A DNA stretch of 64,000 nt from Liriodendron chinense (taxonomy: Eukaryota > Streptophyta > Magnoliopsida > Magnoliales > Magnoliaceae), in NCBI GenBank assembly GCA_003013855.2, contig PVNU02000424.1, forward strand, positions 1,674,001 through 1,738,000, given 5' to 3'. The position numbers were made by a program, and so were the translations under genes. Below are positions 22,511-34,283 of the stretch, one piece after another. The notes beneath the pieces are model-generated. The model did no database searches. It was not told the DNA's origin and worked only from the letters and a program-made list of their open reading frames with translations. Each line of letters begins with the position of its first letter. Positions within the stretch are counted from its first letter, which is position 1.

Positions 22511-24442
22511 GTCTTTCGCCATTTGGGGGCATGCTCCATTTATGGTGAGATCCACCGAAACAACCACTGGATTGCTCTTATAATAGAGCTTTCGTAATCT
22601 CTAAAAATGACATAAACTACCCTTAAAAAAAACTCTTATTTAAACATTTTGCCACATGTGCTTTAGCTTTTTCGATTTTGAAAAAGTGATTTTACTAAAC
22701 AAGTTTATTTAAAACAAGTAATATAACAAAAAAAGCTATTAAGAGTAGCTCTTCTTGAATTAGAGTAGAGATGCAAAATGAGTCCTCAAGGTTCTACGTA
22801 ATGTTTTTGTGGCATCCAAAGCATGCATCAGGTATGTCCCACCATAAAAATGGGATGCTTGAAAAACCAAACTGTTGAAAAACTAAGGTAAGCCACAACA
22901 TAGGAAACAAATAAAAATATACCCCAGTATCCAAAGTCACCTGTGAATAAATTCATAAATGAGAGAGAGAGAGATTAGAAGCATTCATACTTCAACATGT
23001 CATCCATCTTGCTCAATGCATTTATTTATAAATCTATATAATAGAAAGAAGCAAAGTTTAAGAGAGAGAATGAGAAGTAAAAGGAGGGTAGTCATAAAAG
23101 TAGAAGTAGAGGAGTAGGAGAAGTAAAAGTATAAGTAGAGTTCATGTGACTCCCTCCACACATGTCTCACATGTGTGAGGACTTGAAGTCTTTTCTTATC
23201 AAAGTGGTATGGCCCCACCTATGATTTGCATTGGCTTTATCTTTTAGGCATACCTTAATCCTAGTTGGCCATACCTCCTGAAGAGGTTAAATGGCATATC
23301 CACATCATCATGTGTTTTGTGGTCTAACTTAGTCCTAGATTTGCATGCTTTTGAGGCTCAAGGCCATAAATGGGGTGCACCTAATAGGCAATAATGACGT
23401 AAGGAATAGTGTGAAAAGGAGAAGAAAAAGATCATCATCTTCCTCAAGTGATTAAATCATTGAATCCACAAGGTAGTTTCTTAAATGCATGAGAAACAAG
23501 ATAGAAAATATGAATATTTTATTGAATAATGTGTTATGTGTATTTTCTTCTCAATTACACTATTAATGAAGAAAAAAATAAAGCTTAACTTGTAATTACC
23601 AAAAATAGCAAAATTCTAACCCTAATAAAAGTCCTAATTCAATTAGAATAGAACTTATCAGAAATAGTAAGTTTTTCTAAAAATAAAAAGTCTTAAATTA
23701 ACCTTACTAGGGCATTCCCGGTATGATTACAATCAATCTTTAAAAAATGAAAAATCTAAAACTCTAAAAATAAGAAAATACGACAAAAATTAAAATCACT
23801 AAAAAGAGTAATTATTTTCTAAAATCTCATTTTTGAACTTGAATGAAGTGTTTTATTGTGTAACGGACCAACGCGACCCATTATGTGAGTTGGTTGACCC
23901 CGAATGACCCATAACGGTAAAGATTGATAGGTTGTGTGTCCCATAATGTACTCAGATCAAAAGTTATGGTTGATTTATGGTTCACATTCAAACGACAATT
24001 TCTCCCTATCCGGAATGAATTTTTTTAAATTGGATATACCTGGGACCCAGTTACGTCATGCCCTACGTAGGAGTAGACCCAGATTTAATGAATTACTTCC
24101 ACTTCCATTAGGCCTTTTATGGTCCTGCCATGCTGTGAATGTATCTATGCCACGTCTTACATTATAGAGGGATTTCAAATACACATAATGGTGGGCTTTA
24201 TCGAACTACAAGTAAACTATCCAAAAACCAAGCCACATCGACCGAGCTGTTCTAAGTTAGCTCGATTCGTCTAAGTCAACCCAATACAAATGGGTTAAAG
24301 GTGATTCCAACCTCACCACCTCACCACTTGTATAGTTGTATTTCCACATCAGGCCAATCAAGTTGATCTTGACCATTTGACCCCCATAAATGATCTTAAC
24401 CATTTTTATTTTCATGTGGGGCCCATTGTTAGATAATTATAA
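22511..24442. other. Gene-free, AT-rich
   Basis: No gene or well-defined mobile element seen. It includes a short GA run (22961-22974) and the possible outer end of the element that contains the minisatellite (to about 22770). Confidence 0.4.
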
Positions 24443-25080
24443 CACTACAAGATCATTGTTAAAAAGTTAAAAAAACTAAGGCTAAAGCCTAAAAGCTTCG
24501 ATTTTGCCTTGGGTACCCAAATCGTGGCTAAAAGCCCCATGGTTGAAGGCTTTAGCCTTGGTTTTGACAACCAAGGCTAAAAAGGCCTTTTACTCTCAGT
24601 TTTTTAACCGAGGCTAATAGAACCTTTTAGCCCTAGTTCTTCAACCAAGGTTAAAAGAACATTTTAGCATCAGTTCTACAGCCAAGTCTAAAAGAATATT
24701 TTTAGCTTCAGTTGCCTCGAATTGAGGTTAAATCAAGCTTTTAGCCTCGGTTGTTTCCAACCGAGACCAAATCCAAATTTTAGCCTTGATTACTTCCAAC
24801 TGAGGCTAAATCCATATTTTAACCTTAGTTCTCAGCCTTTAACCATAGGTTTGCAACCTTGGTTTGGGTAACCAAAACTAAAGATGAACTTAGCCTCTAT
24901 TGGCATTAACTAAGGTTAAATCTAGCTGTTAACCTTGGTTTTCAACAACCGAATCTAAATTTACTTTTTAACCTCAGTTAATTCCAACAGAGGCTAAATC
25001 CATCTTTAGCCTTGGTTTCATTCAACTGAGGCTAATAATATATTTTAGCCTCAATTACAAACTATGAATAAAAGTGTTTA
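24443..25080 (+). mobile_element. CACTA (En/Spm) transposon terminus with subterminal repeats
   Basis: CACTACAAGA at 24443 is the classic CACTA end. Behind it, about a dozen units built from TTTAGCCTCGGTT and its inverse AACCGAGGCTAAA recur every 40-60 bp, typical subterminal transposase-binding arrays. The other end is not in the window, probably separated by later insertions. Degraded minus-strand coding at 32.4-33.2 kb may belong to the same element. Confidence 0.75.
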
Positions 25081-25214
25081 ATTTTTTTAAACATTTGTTT
25101 AAATAAGCTGATACATGTTTCACTTGTTCAATTTATATATTCATTCATTCATTTATTAATTGTTGTAGGCAAATATAGTCTGGCGAGAAGTGAAGGATCG
25201 CGGCAATATGAATG

Positions 25215-25520
25215 CGAGGAGTCCAGGTCGTGCTCGCAATGAGGGGTCGCATCTCCCGGATGCGAGCAGCTCGGCTCGTGCTCGCCAGAGGGGGTCGCAT
25301 CTCCCGTATGCGAGCAGTTCGGCTCGTGCTCGCCAGAAGGGGTCGCATCTCCCGGATACGAGCAGCTCGGCTCGTGCTCGCCAGAAGGGGTCGCATCTCC
25401 CGGATGCGAGCAGCTCGGCTCGTGCTCGCCAGAAGGGGTCGCATCTCCCGGATGCGAGCAGCTTGGCTCGTGCTCGTCAGAAGGGGTCGCATCTCCCGGA
25501 TGCGAGCAGTCCTGACACGA
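25215..25520. repeat. 48-bp GC-rich minisatellite, about 6 copies
   Basis: Unit CTCGTGCTCGCCAGAAGGGG then TCGCATCTCCCGGATGCGAG then CAGCTCGG. Because 48 is divisible by 3 and no stops occur, open frames run through on both strands (16-residue protein repeats), which I do not consider genes. A two-copy relative on the opposite strand lies at 63890-63950 in LTR F. Confidence 0.9.
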
Positions 25521-25588
25521 GCAGCTCCCGAATCAGAGCAATCATGAGTCTTTGTTTTTGGTTTGGACGATCTTCGTAGTCCCAGCAC

Positions 25589-25753
25589 CCGATTCCCGTC
25601 GAGCAGCTTGTCCAAATCCCTCGACGGCTCCAAGCAGGGTTACATCCAACGCGGTGGCCTTCGCCCTTTCGGCGTCTCCTTCCTTTTCGGCAGCTATGAC
25701 TCCAACTATGGCTTCCAGCTCAACATGAGCAATCAGCGCTATTACTACGCCTA
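25589..25753 (+). pseudogene. Captured fragment of 20S proteasome alpha type-4 (PAC1/PSMA4)
   Basis: Translation gives P-I-P-V-E-Q-L-V-Q, then after a +1 shift at 25616 S-L-D-G-S-K-Q-G-Y-I-Q and R-G-G-L-R-P-F-G-V-S-F-L-F, then D-S-N-Y-G-F-Q-L-N-M-S. This follows the conserved alpha-4 subunit region around KQGYTQ-GGLRPFGVSFLF and YGFQLYMSDPSG. Only about 50 codons are present, with a frameshift and no flanking exons, so it is a transduplicated exon piece inside LTR sequence and not a working gene. Identification is from memory of the family. Confidence 0.8.
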
Positions 25754-26208
25754 CCGGCAGCCCGTATAGGTCGGTTTTTGGGCTTATCTTCTTTGGTGGT
25801 TCCGGATCTCAAGGGATTGCCATCAAGGAACGTGATTGCTGAAATAAGTCATTGGGTTGGATCTCGTCTCTAAAGATAGGATCTTATCCCACGAAATCAG
25901 CAAGATCTCAGTATCGTACACGAGATCAGCGGGATCTCGATATCTTGTGTAACAGATTGAACCGCTTCAGATCTATATAAAGGGACGACTCCATTATGGG
26001 AAAGGTACACACAATATTCAATCCCTGCCCTGTTTTGGCTTTGTTACTCTTCTTCTTGTTTTGGCCTGACTTAAGCATCGGAGGGCTAACGGCTGGACCC
26101 CAGCCACCCTTAGTCGCTGTCTGTCTTCTTTCAGGTTTGGCGAAGGAAATCTCTGTTGGAGAGAAGGTGAACATCCAGAGGAAACTGTTACAAAATCTGA
26201 CATTAACA

Positions 26209-26418
26209 TTCATTCTAATTATTCATTTCAATATATTCGATCATTCATCTAATCAAATCATTTATCAAGATACAAAAACATAATTTACTAAATATAATAA
26301 ATCAAGTAAATCATTATAAAATAGTAACGTGTTGCAATTATGACAATAAAATAAAAAGAAAGAAGCCTCCTATTAATTCTTCCCCCTGTTTAATTAGGGT
26401 TACTTAGCACTAAGTTTA
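26209..26418. other. AT-rich flank between LTR F-type and Copia element
   Basis: Nothing recognised. The final GTTTA (26414-26418) is the left target duplication of the Copia element. Confidence 0.4.
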
Positions 26419-28449
26419 TGTTAGTGAACTTTTCTATGGCATACTAGTACACCTTATTTGTCAATCACGTGTGTCCATATGTTGTAATGTTGGTTGAGCC
26501 TTGGCAAACTGAAGACCAAAGATTCAAGTGGATAAGCATCATCAAGGAAGAAGAAACATGTAAAAGAGATGTCTTGATGAACCTAACCCTTAGAACTAAA
26601 ACACCCTAAACCTCTAGATGACTTTGACCACATTGGTAAACCATTAGTTATCATCATTAGCCTTAAAACACTTAGAAAAACATGATAAGTTAAGCTAATA
26701 AAAGAAGTGCAAGCTGCTATAAATGAACAAGCCCAAACAACATTTTTCGAGTGGACTTCGATCCATTGGAGCTCAGTCTTAATGTGATTTTGATTCATCG
26801 GAGACCAGATTGATCTATCAGAAATTGGTCCAACAACATTGAGAACTCTCTGAACATTTTTTCAACCCATCGGAGTAGGATCTTCGATCCATCGGAGTGG
26901 AGATTCCTATCAATCAAAGGATGTTTTGATCAATCGAACTGGATGTCCAGCAATTGCATAAACTCTCTAGACAGTTTTTCAATCAATCGAAGTAGGATCA
27001 AAGATATCTTTGATAAATCGAAGGGTGTCTCTGATCCATCAAAGATATATGAATTTGTTCATTTTTCATCGTTAGAGATTTATCTATAAAAGCAGGGAAT
27101 TCGTTTTTGGGAAAAGAGAGGGATTTTAGAGATTTAGAAGTCATCATTGTCGCATACACTCATAGGCTCTAATCTTAACCCATTCAAGACATCTTTCTTA
27201 TAATTTATCATAAGCATGGAGCATTCAAAGCTCATGATGAAGATGATCTTATTTTCTCTTTATCTCTAGATATTTTAAACACCTACACCATAGGTATATC
27301 CTTACTCTAAACCTCTCTAGAGATCCAATTAGGTGAAATTCCTCTAGGCAACCAAATCCTATTACTTATAGAGAATTCACACCACTTCCTAGCATCTTAG
27401 GCATCTCCATCAGAGCATCTCATGCAAGGTATCTGATCTTGGAGCTGCAGCATTGGTGACACATAAACATCATAAATCGAGGAAGCAAGGGGGAGCTGAT
27501 TAAAGCACGAGACAACGGAGATCAAGCAACTCGAAGTGGCACATCAACGGGGCTCAAATCTGATAAGTAAGGTTGTCAATTGTAAGAGTCCACATGCTCT
27601 TTCCCTGTGGAGGATTGAGTATTAGAGTTTGAATTGCCAAACTTGATAGGTTCAGTTGCAGAACCTAGGCCCTTGTGAGAGGGCTGAACCAAGTCTTTGT
27701 GTGGAGCTTCCAGTAAAAGTATACGTATGTTGATAAGTTGGGAGGAACCTTGAACCCTTGGTTGGGTGGAACCATTAAATATCGTAATAGGTTAGAAGGA
27801 ACCTTGTCAAACTCTCTGGTTGGGTGGAACTATTAAACACCTTGGTAGGGTGGAACCGATTTTAAACACATAGGTTAAGAGGAACCTGATTAAGCTCCCT
27901 AATAAAATTTGATGTGCTCAAGGGGTGAGTACTTGAACCGGGAGTGGAGTAGACATTTAGTGGAACCACTATACATGCTTGTGTTTGTGATGTATTTGAG
28001 CACATTGTTAATCTAGTATTGTATGTTTAATTTCTTAATTATGAATGCTTGATAGGAATGTTTGCTAGGCATTGGATAGACACATTCACACATAAGATGT
28101 GTTTTCACTAATTAGTGTAGACTTGAGCTTGGATGATCAATTCTCATATAGTTTACATAGGTTGCATAGATTAGGTGCTTGATTAGTTAAATCAATTGAT
28201 AATCTATGTGCTTAGACTAGGTATCTTAATTGCTTATTCATATACTAGTCTTTGTGATTGGACCTACTTAGGCTTGGAAGCCAAAGTATTCTTGCTTAGC
28301 TTTAATTGTAGAATAATTTAAGTAGGCGAAAATAATTTAAAAAATGTCATAATCACTCCTCCTCTAGGACTTAGCCATAATTCTAGTAGCTCCGCCAAGT
28401 TTCTGCGCATAACGTAGGGTGTCTTTTTAGACGATCCGAAGCAATTTTA
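26419..28449 (+). repeat. 5' LTR of the gag-only Copia element
   Basis: The U3 carries a cluster of CGATCCATCGGAG-like words (26755-27050), then TATAAAAG at 27085-27092. R-U5 has GGTTGGGTGGAACCATTAAA-type repeats at about 27740-27900. It ends TTTTA instead of TTTCA. Confidence 0.85.
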
Positions 28450-28451
28450 AT

Positions 28452-28463
28452 TGGTATCAGAGC
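28452..28463 (+). other. Primer binding site, initiator Met tRNA
   Basis: TGGTATCAGAGC, exact match to the usual Copia site, 2 bp after the LTR. Confidence 0.9.
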
Positions 28464-28533
28464 AAGTTTCTCTTGAAGGACTTAATCATCTAGGGTAAGA
28501 TCCGATACCCAAGCATTAGCATAATATTTAACC

Positions 28534-29570
28534 AAGATGGGAATGCTATTTATCGTCCACCGTACTTTAACAGGTCCAATTACACCTTTTGGAATGCTAA
28601 GATGCGAATTTTCTTATAGTCCTTGGACTGCTCTATTTGGATAAGCACATAACGAGGATATGCCACACCCATGGAACAAGTGGAGGTTAATGGTAAAACC
28701 ATTATCATTTCCAAAGCTCTCAATGTGATTTTCTGTGGGGTTTTTCCGGATGAATTTCAATACATTCTCACATGAGTAACTACAAAAGAAGTGTGGGACA
28801 TACTAGAGGTAAGCCACGAGGGAACTAGAACAGTAAGGCATTCGAAGCTTCACCTTTTAACCACTAAATTTAAAAATATTAAAATGAAAGAGTTTAAAAC
28901 TTTTATGGAGTTCTACAATTGTAACTCCATATTTGCCTTAGGAGAAAGGGTTCCGGAAGGGAGGATATGTATGTAGATACTTAGGTCCCTCCCGGAGAGA
29001 TTTAGCTCCAAGGTTATAGTCTTAGAAGAGTGTAGAGACATAGACAACATGAAAGTAGAAGAACTCATAGGTTCCCTACAAACTTATGAACTACACTTTA
29101 AGATCCCCTCTAGGAAGAAGGACGTTGTACTAAAATCTTCTCATAGGCCCCATCATAGGAAAATAGTGGAAGAAAAAGAAGAAGATAACAACGATGAGGA
29201 TAAGGAAGAAAATTTTAATAGACAATTCAAATAATTTCTTAAAATGAATAGAGGAAAGAGTTGTGACAAGAAAGATAAGAAGGATAAAAAATTCAAAGGA
29301 AAATTCAAGTCTAAAATCGTCCAATGTTACAACTGTGGTTAATATGGTCATGTTGCTAATGAATGCTAAGAAAAGCTTAAGAGAAAAGGCAAGAAGGTTA
29401 TAACACCATGAGATGATACGGAGGAGTCAAAATCTGAATCTAGTGACTCCACTAGTGATGGGAGTAAAAAACCATTGAGAATTCTCATGGCCTCCACCAC
29501 TACCTCTCCTCCCCCTAAGCTAAGAGATGATCCCAACCGTTATTCATTCTAGGTGAAGAAGGAGTTCACA
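28534..29570 (+). pseudogene. Copia gag remnant
   Basis: The pieces follow the Copia gag order: W-D-I-L-E-V-S-H-E-G-T (28794 on), K-M-K-E-F-K-T-F, K-V-E-E-L-I-G-S-L-Q-T-Y-E-L (29052 on), a Lys/Glu-rich linker, and a zinc knuckle C-Y-N-C-G-(stop)-Y-G-H-V-A-N-E-C (about 29322-29369). Stops at 28974 and inside the knuckle show decay. Gag would form the particle shell and bind the RNA. Confidence 0.75.
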
Positions 29571-30329
29571 ACCCCTCCTCAATTACTGAATTTTATAAGG
29601 GTGTTGAGGAAATTAGTTACCCTTAGGTTGAACAATATGAGAACTTGGTAAGGATAGTTAGAACCTGAATACAATGGGCAAATATGAGGATTTTAGCCTC
29701 ATTTTTGTGCATATAGGCATATTAAAGGATTTAAGCATTATTAGCCTTTGATAGTTTAACATTTTGTATTTATTTTAGTATTTTTAAAATGCTAGATTGT
29801 CACCCTGCTTAGATTAGCATAATTTTTTTTTTGTGCTTAATGCATGCTAATCTATAACTTGGTTATTATACTTCATGTTTTTCTTAAAATGACTAGTTAT
29901 GCATGATTAGCTATGCATGGATAGTAACATTTTTGTTCATAATGTTTCATGTTTTAATATTCATGCACCCTTATACTCTCCTAATTAACATGCTTTTATA
30001 GTCATAATTAATACACTCTAATCTTTACTTTCCTTTACTTAATTTCTGTACCATTAAGGGGGAGAGATTAGTTCGTCAATTGCTAACAAAAAGAGGGAAA
30101 AAGATCAAGTCCCACCAAAATAGGTTGTTGTGTTTTGTGTTGCAGGTATTGACAAGTTATGGGGAAGAAATTTAAGAGGAGCATTGCCTAGTTACATGTC
30201 TTAGTGTATTTCGAGTTGTAATATTTTAATTTGATATGTAATTTACTTGTTGTTTTGGTAGTGTCATCGGTATGGACCATGACATGGCCTAAGTTAGATT
30301 TTTGTCACGTAATTGATAAAGTGGGAGAT
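29571..30329 (+). other. Non-coding 3' internal region of the Copia element
   Basis: AT-rich, without pol. It ends in the purine tract at 30319-30329. Confidence 0.6.
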
Positions 30330-32381
30330 TGTTAATGCACTTTTTTATGGCATACTAGTGCACTTTATTTGTCAATCATGTATGTCTATGTGTTGTAATG
30401 TTGGTTGAGCCTTGGCAAGCTGAAGACTGAAGATTTAAGTGGACAAGCATCATCAAGGAAGAAGAAACAGGTAAAAGAGATGCCTTGGTGAACTTAACCC
30501 TTAGAACTAAAATATCATAAAGCTCTAAATGACTTGGACCACATTGGTAAACCCTTAGTCATCATCATTAGCATTAGACACTTAGAAAAACATGATAAGT
30601 TAGGCTAATAAAAGAGGTACAAGCTGCTGTAAATGAACTAGCCCAAACAACAGTTTTCGAGTGGACTTCGATCCATTGGAGTTCAGTCTTGATGGGAATT
30701 CGATCCATCGAAGACCAGGTCAATCATTCAGAAATTAGTCCAGCAACATTGAGAACTCTCTGGATAGTTTTTCAATCCATCAGAGTAGGATCCTCGATCT
30801 ATCGGAGTGGAGATTCTCATCAATCGGAGGATGTTCTGATCAATTGAACTGAATGTCCAGCAATTGCATAAACTCTCTGAATAGTTTTCTGATCAATCAG
30901 AGTAGGTTCTTTGATCCATTGAAGATACCTTCAATCAATCGAAGGGTATCTCCGATCCATTGAAGATATATGAATTTGTTCATTTTTTTACCATTGAAGA
31001 TTTATCTATAAAAGTGAGAAGTTCAGTTTTTGGGAAAGAGATAGGGATTTTAGAGATTTAGAACTACCATTGTTGCAAACAGGCTCTAATCCTAACCCAT
31101 TTAAGACATCTTCCTTGTGATTCATCACAAGCATGGAGCATTCAAAGCTCATGATGAAGATGATCTTGTTCCCTCTTAATCTCTAGATGTTTTAGACACC
31201 TATACCATATGTATATCCTTAGTTTAAACTTCTCTAGAGATCCAATTAGGTGGAATTCCTCTAGGCAACCAAATCCTACTAGTTGTAGTGAATTCATACC
31301 ACTTCCTAGCACCTTTGGCATCTCCATCGGAGCATCTCATGCAAGGTAACTGATCTTGGAGTTGGAGCATTAGCGACGTAGTGACATCAAAGATCGGGGG
31401 AGCAAAAGGGAGCTTATTGAAGCATGGGAGAGCAGAGATCAAGCTACCCGAAGCGGTGCATCAACTGGCTCAAATCCAACAAGTAAGGTTGTCAATTGTA
31501 AGAGTCTACATGCTCTTTCCTCATGGAGTATTGAGTATGAGAGTTTGAATTTTCAAACTTAATAGGTTTAGTTGTACGACCTATACCTTTGGGAGAGGGC
31601 TAAACTAAGTCACCGTGTGGAGCCTCTGACAAGAATATACGTATGTTGATAGGTTGGAAGGAACCTTGAACTCCTTGGTTGGGTGGAACCATTAAACATC
31701 TTAATAGGTTGGGAGGAACCTTGTCAAACTCTTTGGTTAGGTAGAACCATTAAACCCCTCAGTAGGGTGGAACCGATTTTAAACACCTAGGTTGGGAGGA
31801 ACTTGATTTAAACTCCCTAGTGAAATTCGGTGTGCTCAAGGGGTAAGTACTTGAACTGGGAGTGGAGTAGACATTTAGTGGAACTACTATACATGCTTGT
31901 GTTTGTGATGTATTTGAGCACATAGTTAATCTAGCATTGTATGTTTAATTGCTTAATTACGAATGCTTAATAAGAATGTATGCTAGGCACTAGATAGGCA
32001 CATTCACACATAAGATATGTTTTCACTAATTAGTATAAACTTGAGCTTATATGATCCATTCTCATATAGCCTACATAGGTTGCATAGATTAGATGCTTGG
32101 TTAGTTAAATCAATTGATAATCTATGTGGTTGGACTTAGTAGCTTAATTGCTTATTCATATGCTAGTCTTTGTGATTGGTCCCACTTAAGCTTGGAAGCC
32201 AAAGTGTTCTTGCTTGCTTAGGTTAAATTGTAGAATAATTTTAGCAGGCAAAAAGAATTTCAAAAGGGTCCTAATCACCCCCCCCCCCCCCCCCCGTAGG
32301 ACTTAGTCATAATTCTAGTAACTCCGCCAAGCTTCCTCACGTAGCATAGGGTGTCATGTTAAGCAATCTGACACAATTTCA
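30330..32381 (+). repeat. 3' LTR of the gag-only Copia element
   Basis: Collinear with the 5' LTR. TATAAAAG is at 31007-31014, the ATCCATCGGAG-like cluster at 30655-30965, and a C run at 32277-32295. Confidence 0.85.
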
Positions 32382-33475
32382 GCTTATCCCTATTAGTGGA
32401 TGTTGAGGATGCCTATGCAAATAACATTGCTGATTCACGTAGAATAGCCTCTACATTAACGGCATTGCCTGAGGTTTGGGTTGTTACCAATGAAGTCATA
32501 GTGTCTCTCATCCATGTGTTCATTCACTGCTCCAGTTGATCCATCTGTTGCTCCACCAGCTGCTCCACCTGCTTATTCATCTGTCGCTGATACTCCTCAG
32601 TCTCCCTCTATTGTTCAGTAGTGGTGCCTCTTGTGCCCCATATTGTGAAAAGTGTGGGACCTAACCCCATCATGTAGACCCGACCAAGATGCTTTGGTCT
32701 CAATATCTAGGATAAGATGTCATTTCAAGAAGTGCTACTATGAGAGGATTCAGGTGTCTGAGTCTCTCGTAACTCTTGATCATCTCCTGCAATTTGAATT
32801 TTTTTTTTATTAAAAGTGTTATTTGGCATCACAGGATAATGAAATGTGTGATGCTAATAACTGAAAATTTTTAACATACAATAACATGGCCTGCCTTCTC
32901 ATTCACAACACTTACATCCTTCTTTTGATGGGTTGTTATGAACATTGTTACCCGATGGGGAGACTCTTCACTGGAATTCTTTGCGCCGCTTTTTCCATGT
33001 AAAAAGAAATGTGTTAGTAATGATTAGATCGCATTTTAAGTTTAGAGGTCAGAAATAAATTTACCTTATCTTCGCACTCTTGCATCCAACTCTTATCCAT
33101 CACTTTCTTACAAAGCTTACTCATGCACAAATCGAGGAAGTTGATTGTTCCAAATTGCTTATCCAGTGTACAAAACCCTACTAATTGGGAACACTGAAAT
33201 AATATAATTTCATCATTCTACTATATCAAGTGCCATCAGTTTAACCATATTTCATCAATTTTTTCACACTATTAAAAAAGAATAAAAGAAGAAATCCCAC
33301 ATCTTCAAGACTAAATCATTGCTCGTGTTACCTTATTTCTACCTACTGGTTGGACCTAGGGGTAGCGATGAGTTTGGTTCAAGTTGGGTCAGGTCAAACC
33401 AAGGTGAACCATTTCCCAAATTGGCGAAGAATTTTAGCCTAAACTCTACCTGGAATGCATAACCCAAATACTAGG
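32382..33475 (-). pseudogene. Degraded coding remnant, possibly CACTA-associated
   Basis: Read on the minus strand, 32520-32615 gives a Gln/Glu-rich coiled stretch (E-Y-Q-R-Q-M-N-K-Q-V-E-Q-L-V-E-Q-Q-M) like the C-terminal part of plant Transposase_24 proteins. 33060-33180 gives a second open stretch (C-M-S-K-L-C-K-K-V-M-D-K-S-W-M-Q). I cannot confirm the family; the link to the CACTA end at 24443 is inference. TAGGGGTAGCGATGAGTTTG at 33357 resembles a hAT end. Confidence 0.35.
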
Positions 33476-34283
33476 TGTTAGGGAAGGATGTACAATACAA
33501 TGGATCTCGCAATCCCCAATCAACTGAATTATGAACTATTTGAGTTGTTTGAAATAAACTCGAATATCTAAGATGAATAAAAGCAATCACCACACACAAC
33601 ACAATAATTTTTACAGTGGAAAACCCCCTAGCGATAGAGGTAAAAACCATGGGACCTTGTTTGGTTAACAAATCCATTATGTAAACGTCTTACACAACGA
33701 TCATGAGTTTATAACAACACTTGGATGCAATTATCTTCACCCTTAGGTGTATAATAAAAGAGAATGAATAATAAAGAAATCTTACCATTGAGGACCTTAA
33801 AGAAGCTATGAACACAGACGAAACGATGTGGATGAGCTTCTCAAGCCCAGTCTCTTCTCTCTCTTCGATCTTCCTCTCTCTTTCTCTCAAACTCTTCTTC
33901 TTTTTCTCTCTTTTTCTCTAGAATGGGTGTAATGTCTTGTGTTAACCCTAATCTCGATATAACCATACTTATATAACAATTAAGTTGGAATTAGAAACAA
34001 AATGGGCAAACTGCGTAAACAGTTGCACGATCGTCGGTCGACCGACTTTAGTGTGTTCAGTCACTTGATCATGGACAAATATATCCAGAGAGTTGCAGAG
34101 AAAAATCTCTTGAGTTTCAGTAGCCCAAAATATAACCTTCGGATGCCCGACACTATCCAAAACAGTCCAACGAGCAACTGACTAATTTAGGTGAGTTTCG
34201 CCTAACTGATCGAGTATGGTCGGTCGCTCGATGACCGCCACACTGAACATCTCTCCTCACTCCTGAAGAGGAAAACCCCACCA
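33476..34283 (-). repeat. 3' LTR of Copia element E
   Basis: On the minus strand it starts TGGTGGGGTTTTCC directly after the purine tract AAAGGGGGAAGATT (34284-34298) and ends CTAACA at 33476. TATATAAG (complement of 33968-33975) follows a CGGTCGACCG palindrome (34035-34044) and GGTCGGTCG (34219-34227). Confidence 0.75.

Larger units (their letters stand above)
25160..26208 (+). mobile_element. LTR (family F) with minisatellite and captured gene fragment
   Basis: 25754-26208 is homologous to the minus-strand LTR at 61885-64000: GGCAGCCCGTATAGGTCGGT, ATCTATATAAA, AAAGGTACACA, the CTTAAGC-TCGGAGGGC block, GGTTTGG and GAAGGTGAAC follow in order. TATATAA lies at 25974-25980. The 3' limit is taken at ATTAACA (26207-26208), where homology stops. 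The start is uncertain. The R-U5 style (TTAAGCNTCGGAGGG, CCTTAGT) is like Tat-lineage Gypsy LTRs. There is no internal domain next to it, so it is solo or truncated. Confidence 0.6.
26419..32381 (+). mobile_element. Complete Copia-type element, gag only (TR-GAG-like)
   Basis: 2-kb LTRs (26419-28449 and 30330-32381) flank only 1.88 kb. The primer binding site TGGTATCAGAGC (28452-28463) and purine tract AAGTGGGAGAT directly before 30330 are intact. The 5-bp flanks GTTTA (26414-26418) and GCTTA (32382-32386) are a near-perfect target duplication. The inside has a decayed Copia gag and no protease, integrase, reverse transcriptase or RNase H. Mobility would have required proteins from a full relative. 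Confidence 0.85.

Noticed and set aside
25145..25633. Long open frames on both strands through the 48-bp repeat (up to 162 codons)
   Set aside because: A stop-free unit whose length is a multiple of three yields open frames automatically; no start context or homology.
25563..25769. Functional proteasome subunit gene
   Set aside because: Only about 50 codons remain, with a +1 frameshift and repeat DNA on both sides.
28452..28463. tRNA gene at the TGGTATCAGAGC site
   Set aside because: It is the 12-base primer binding site of a Copia element; no tRNA-length cloverleaf around it.
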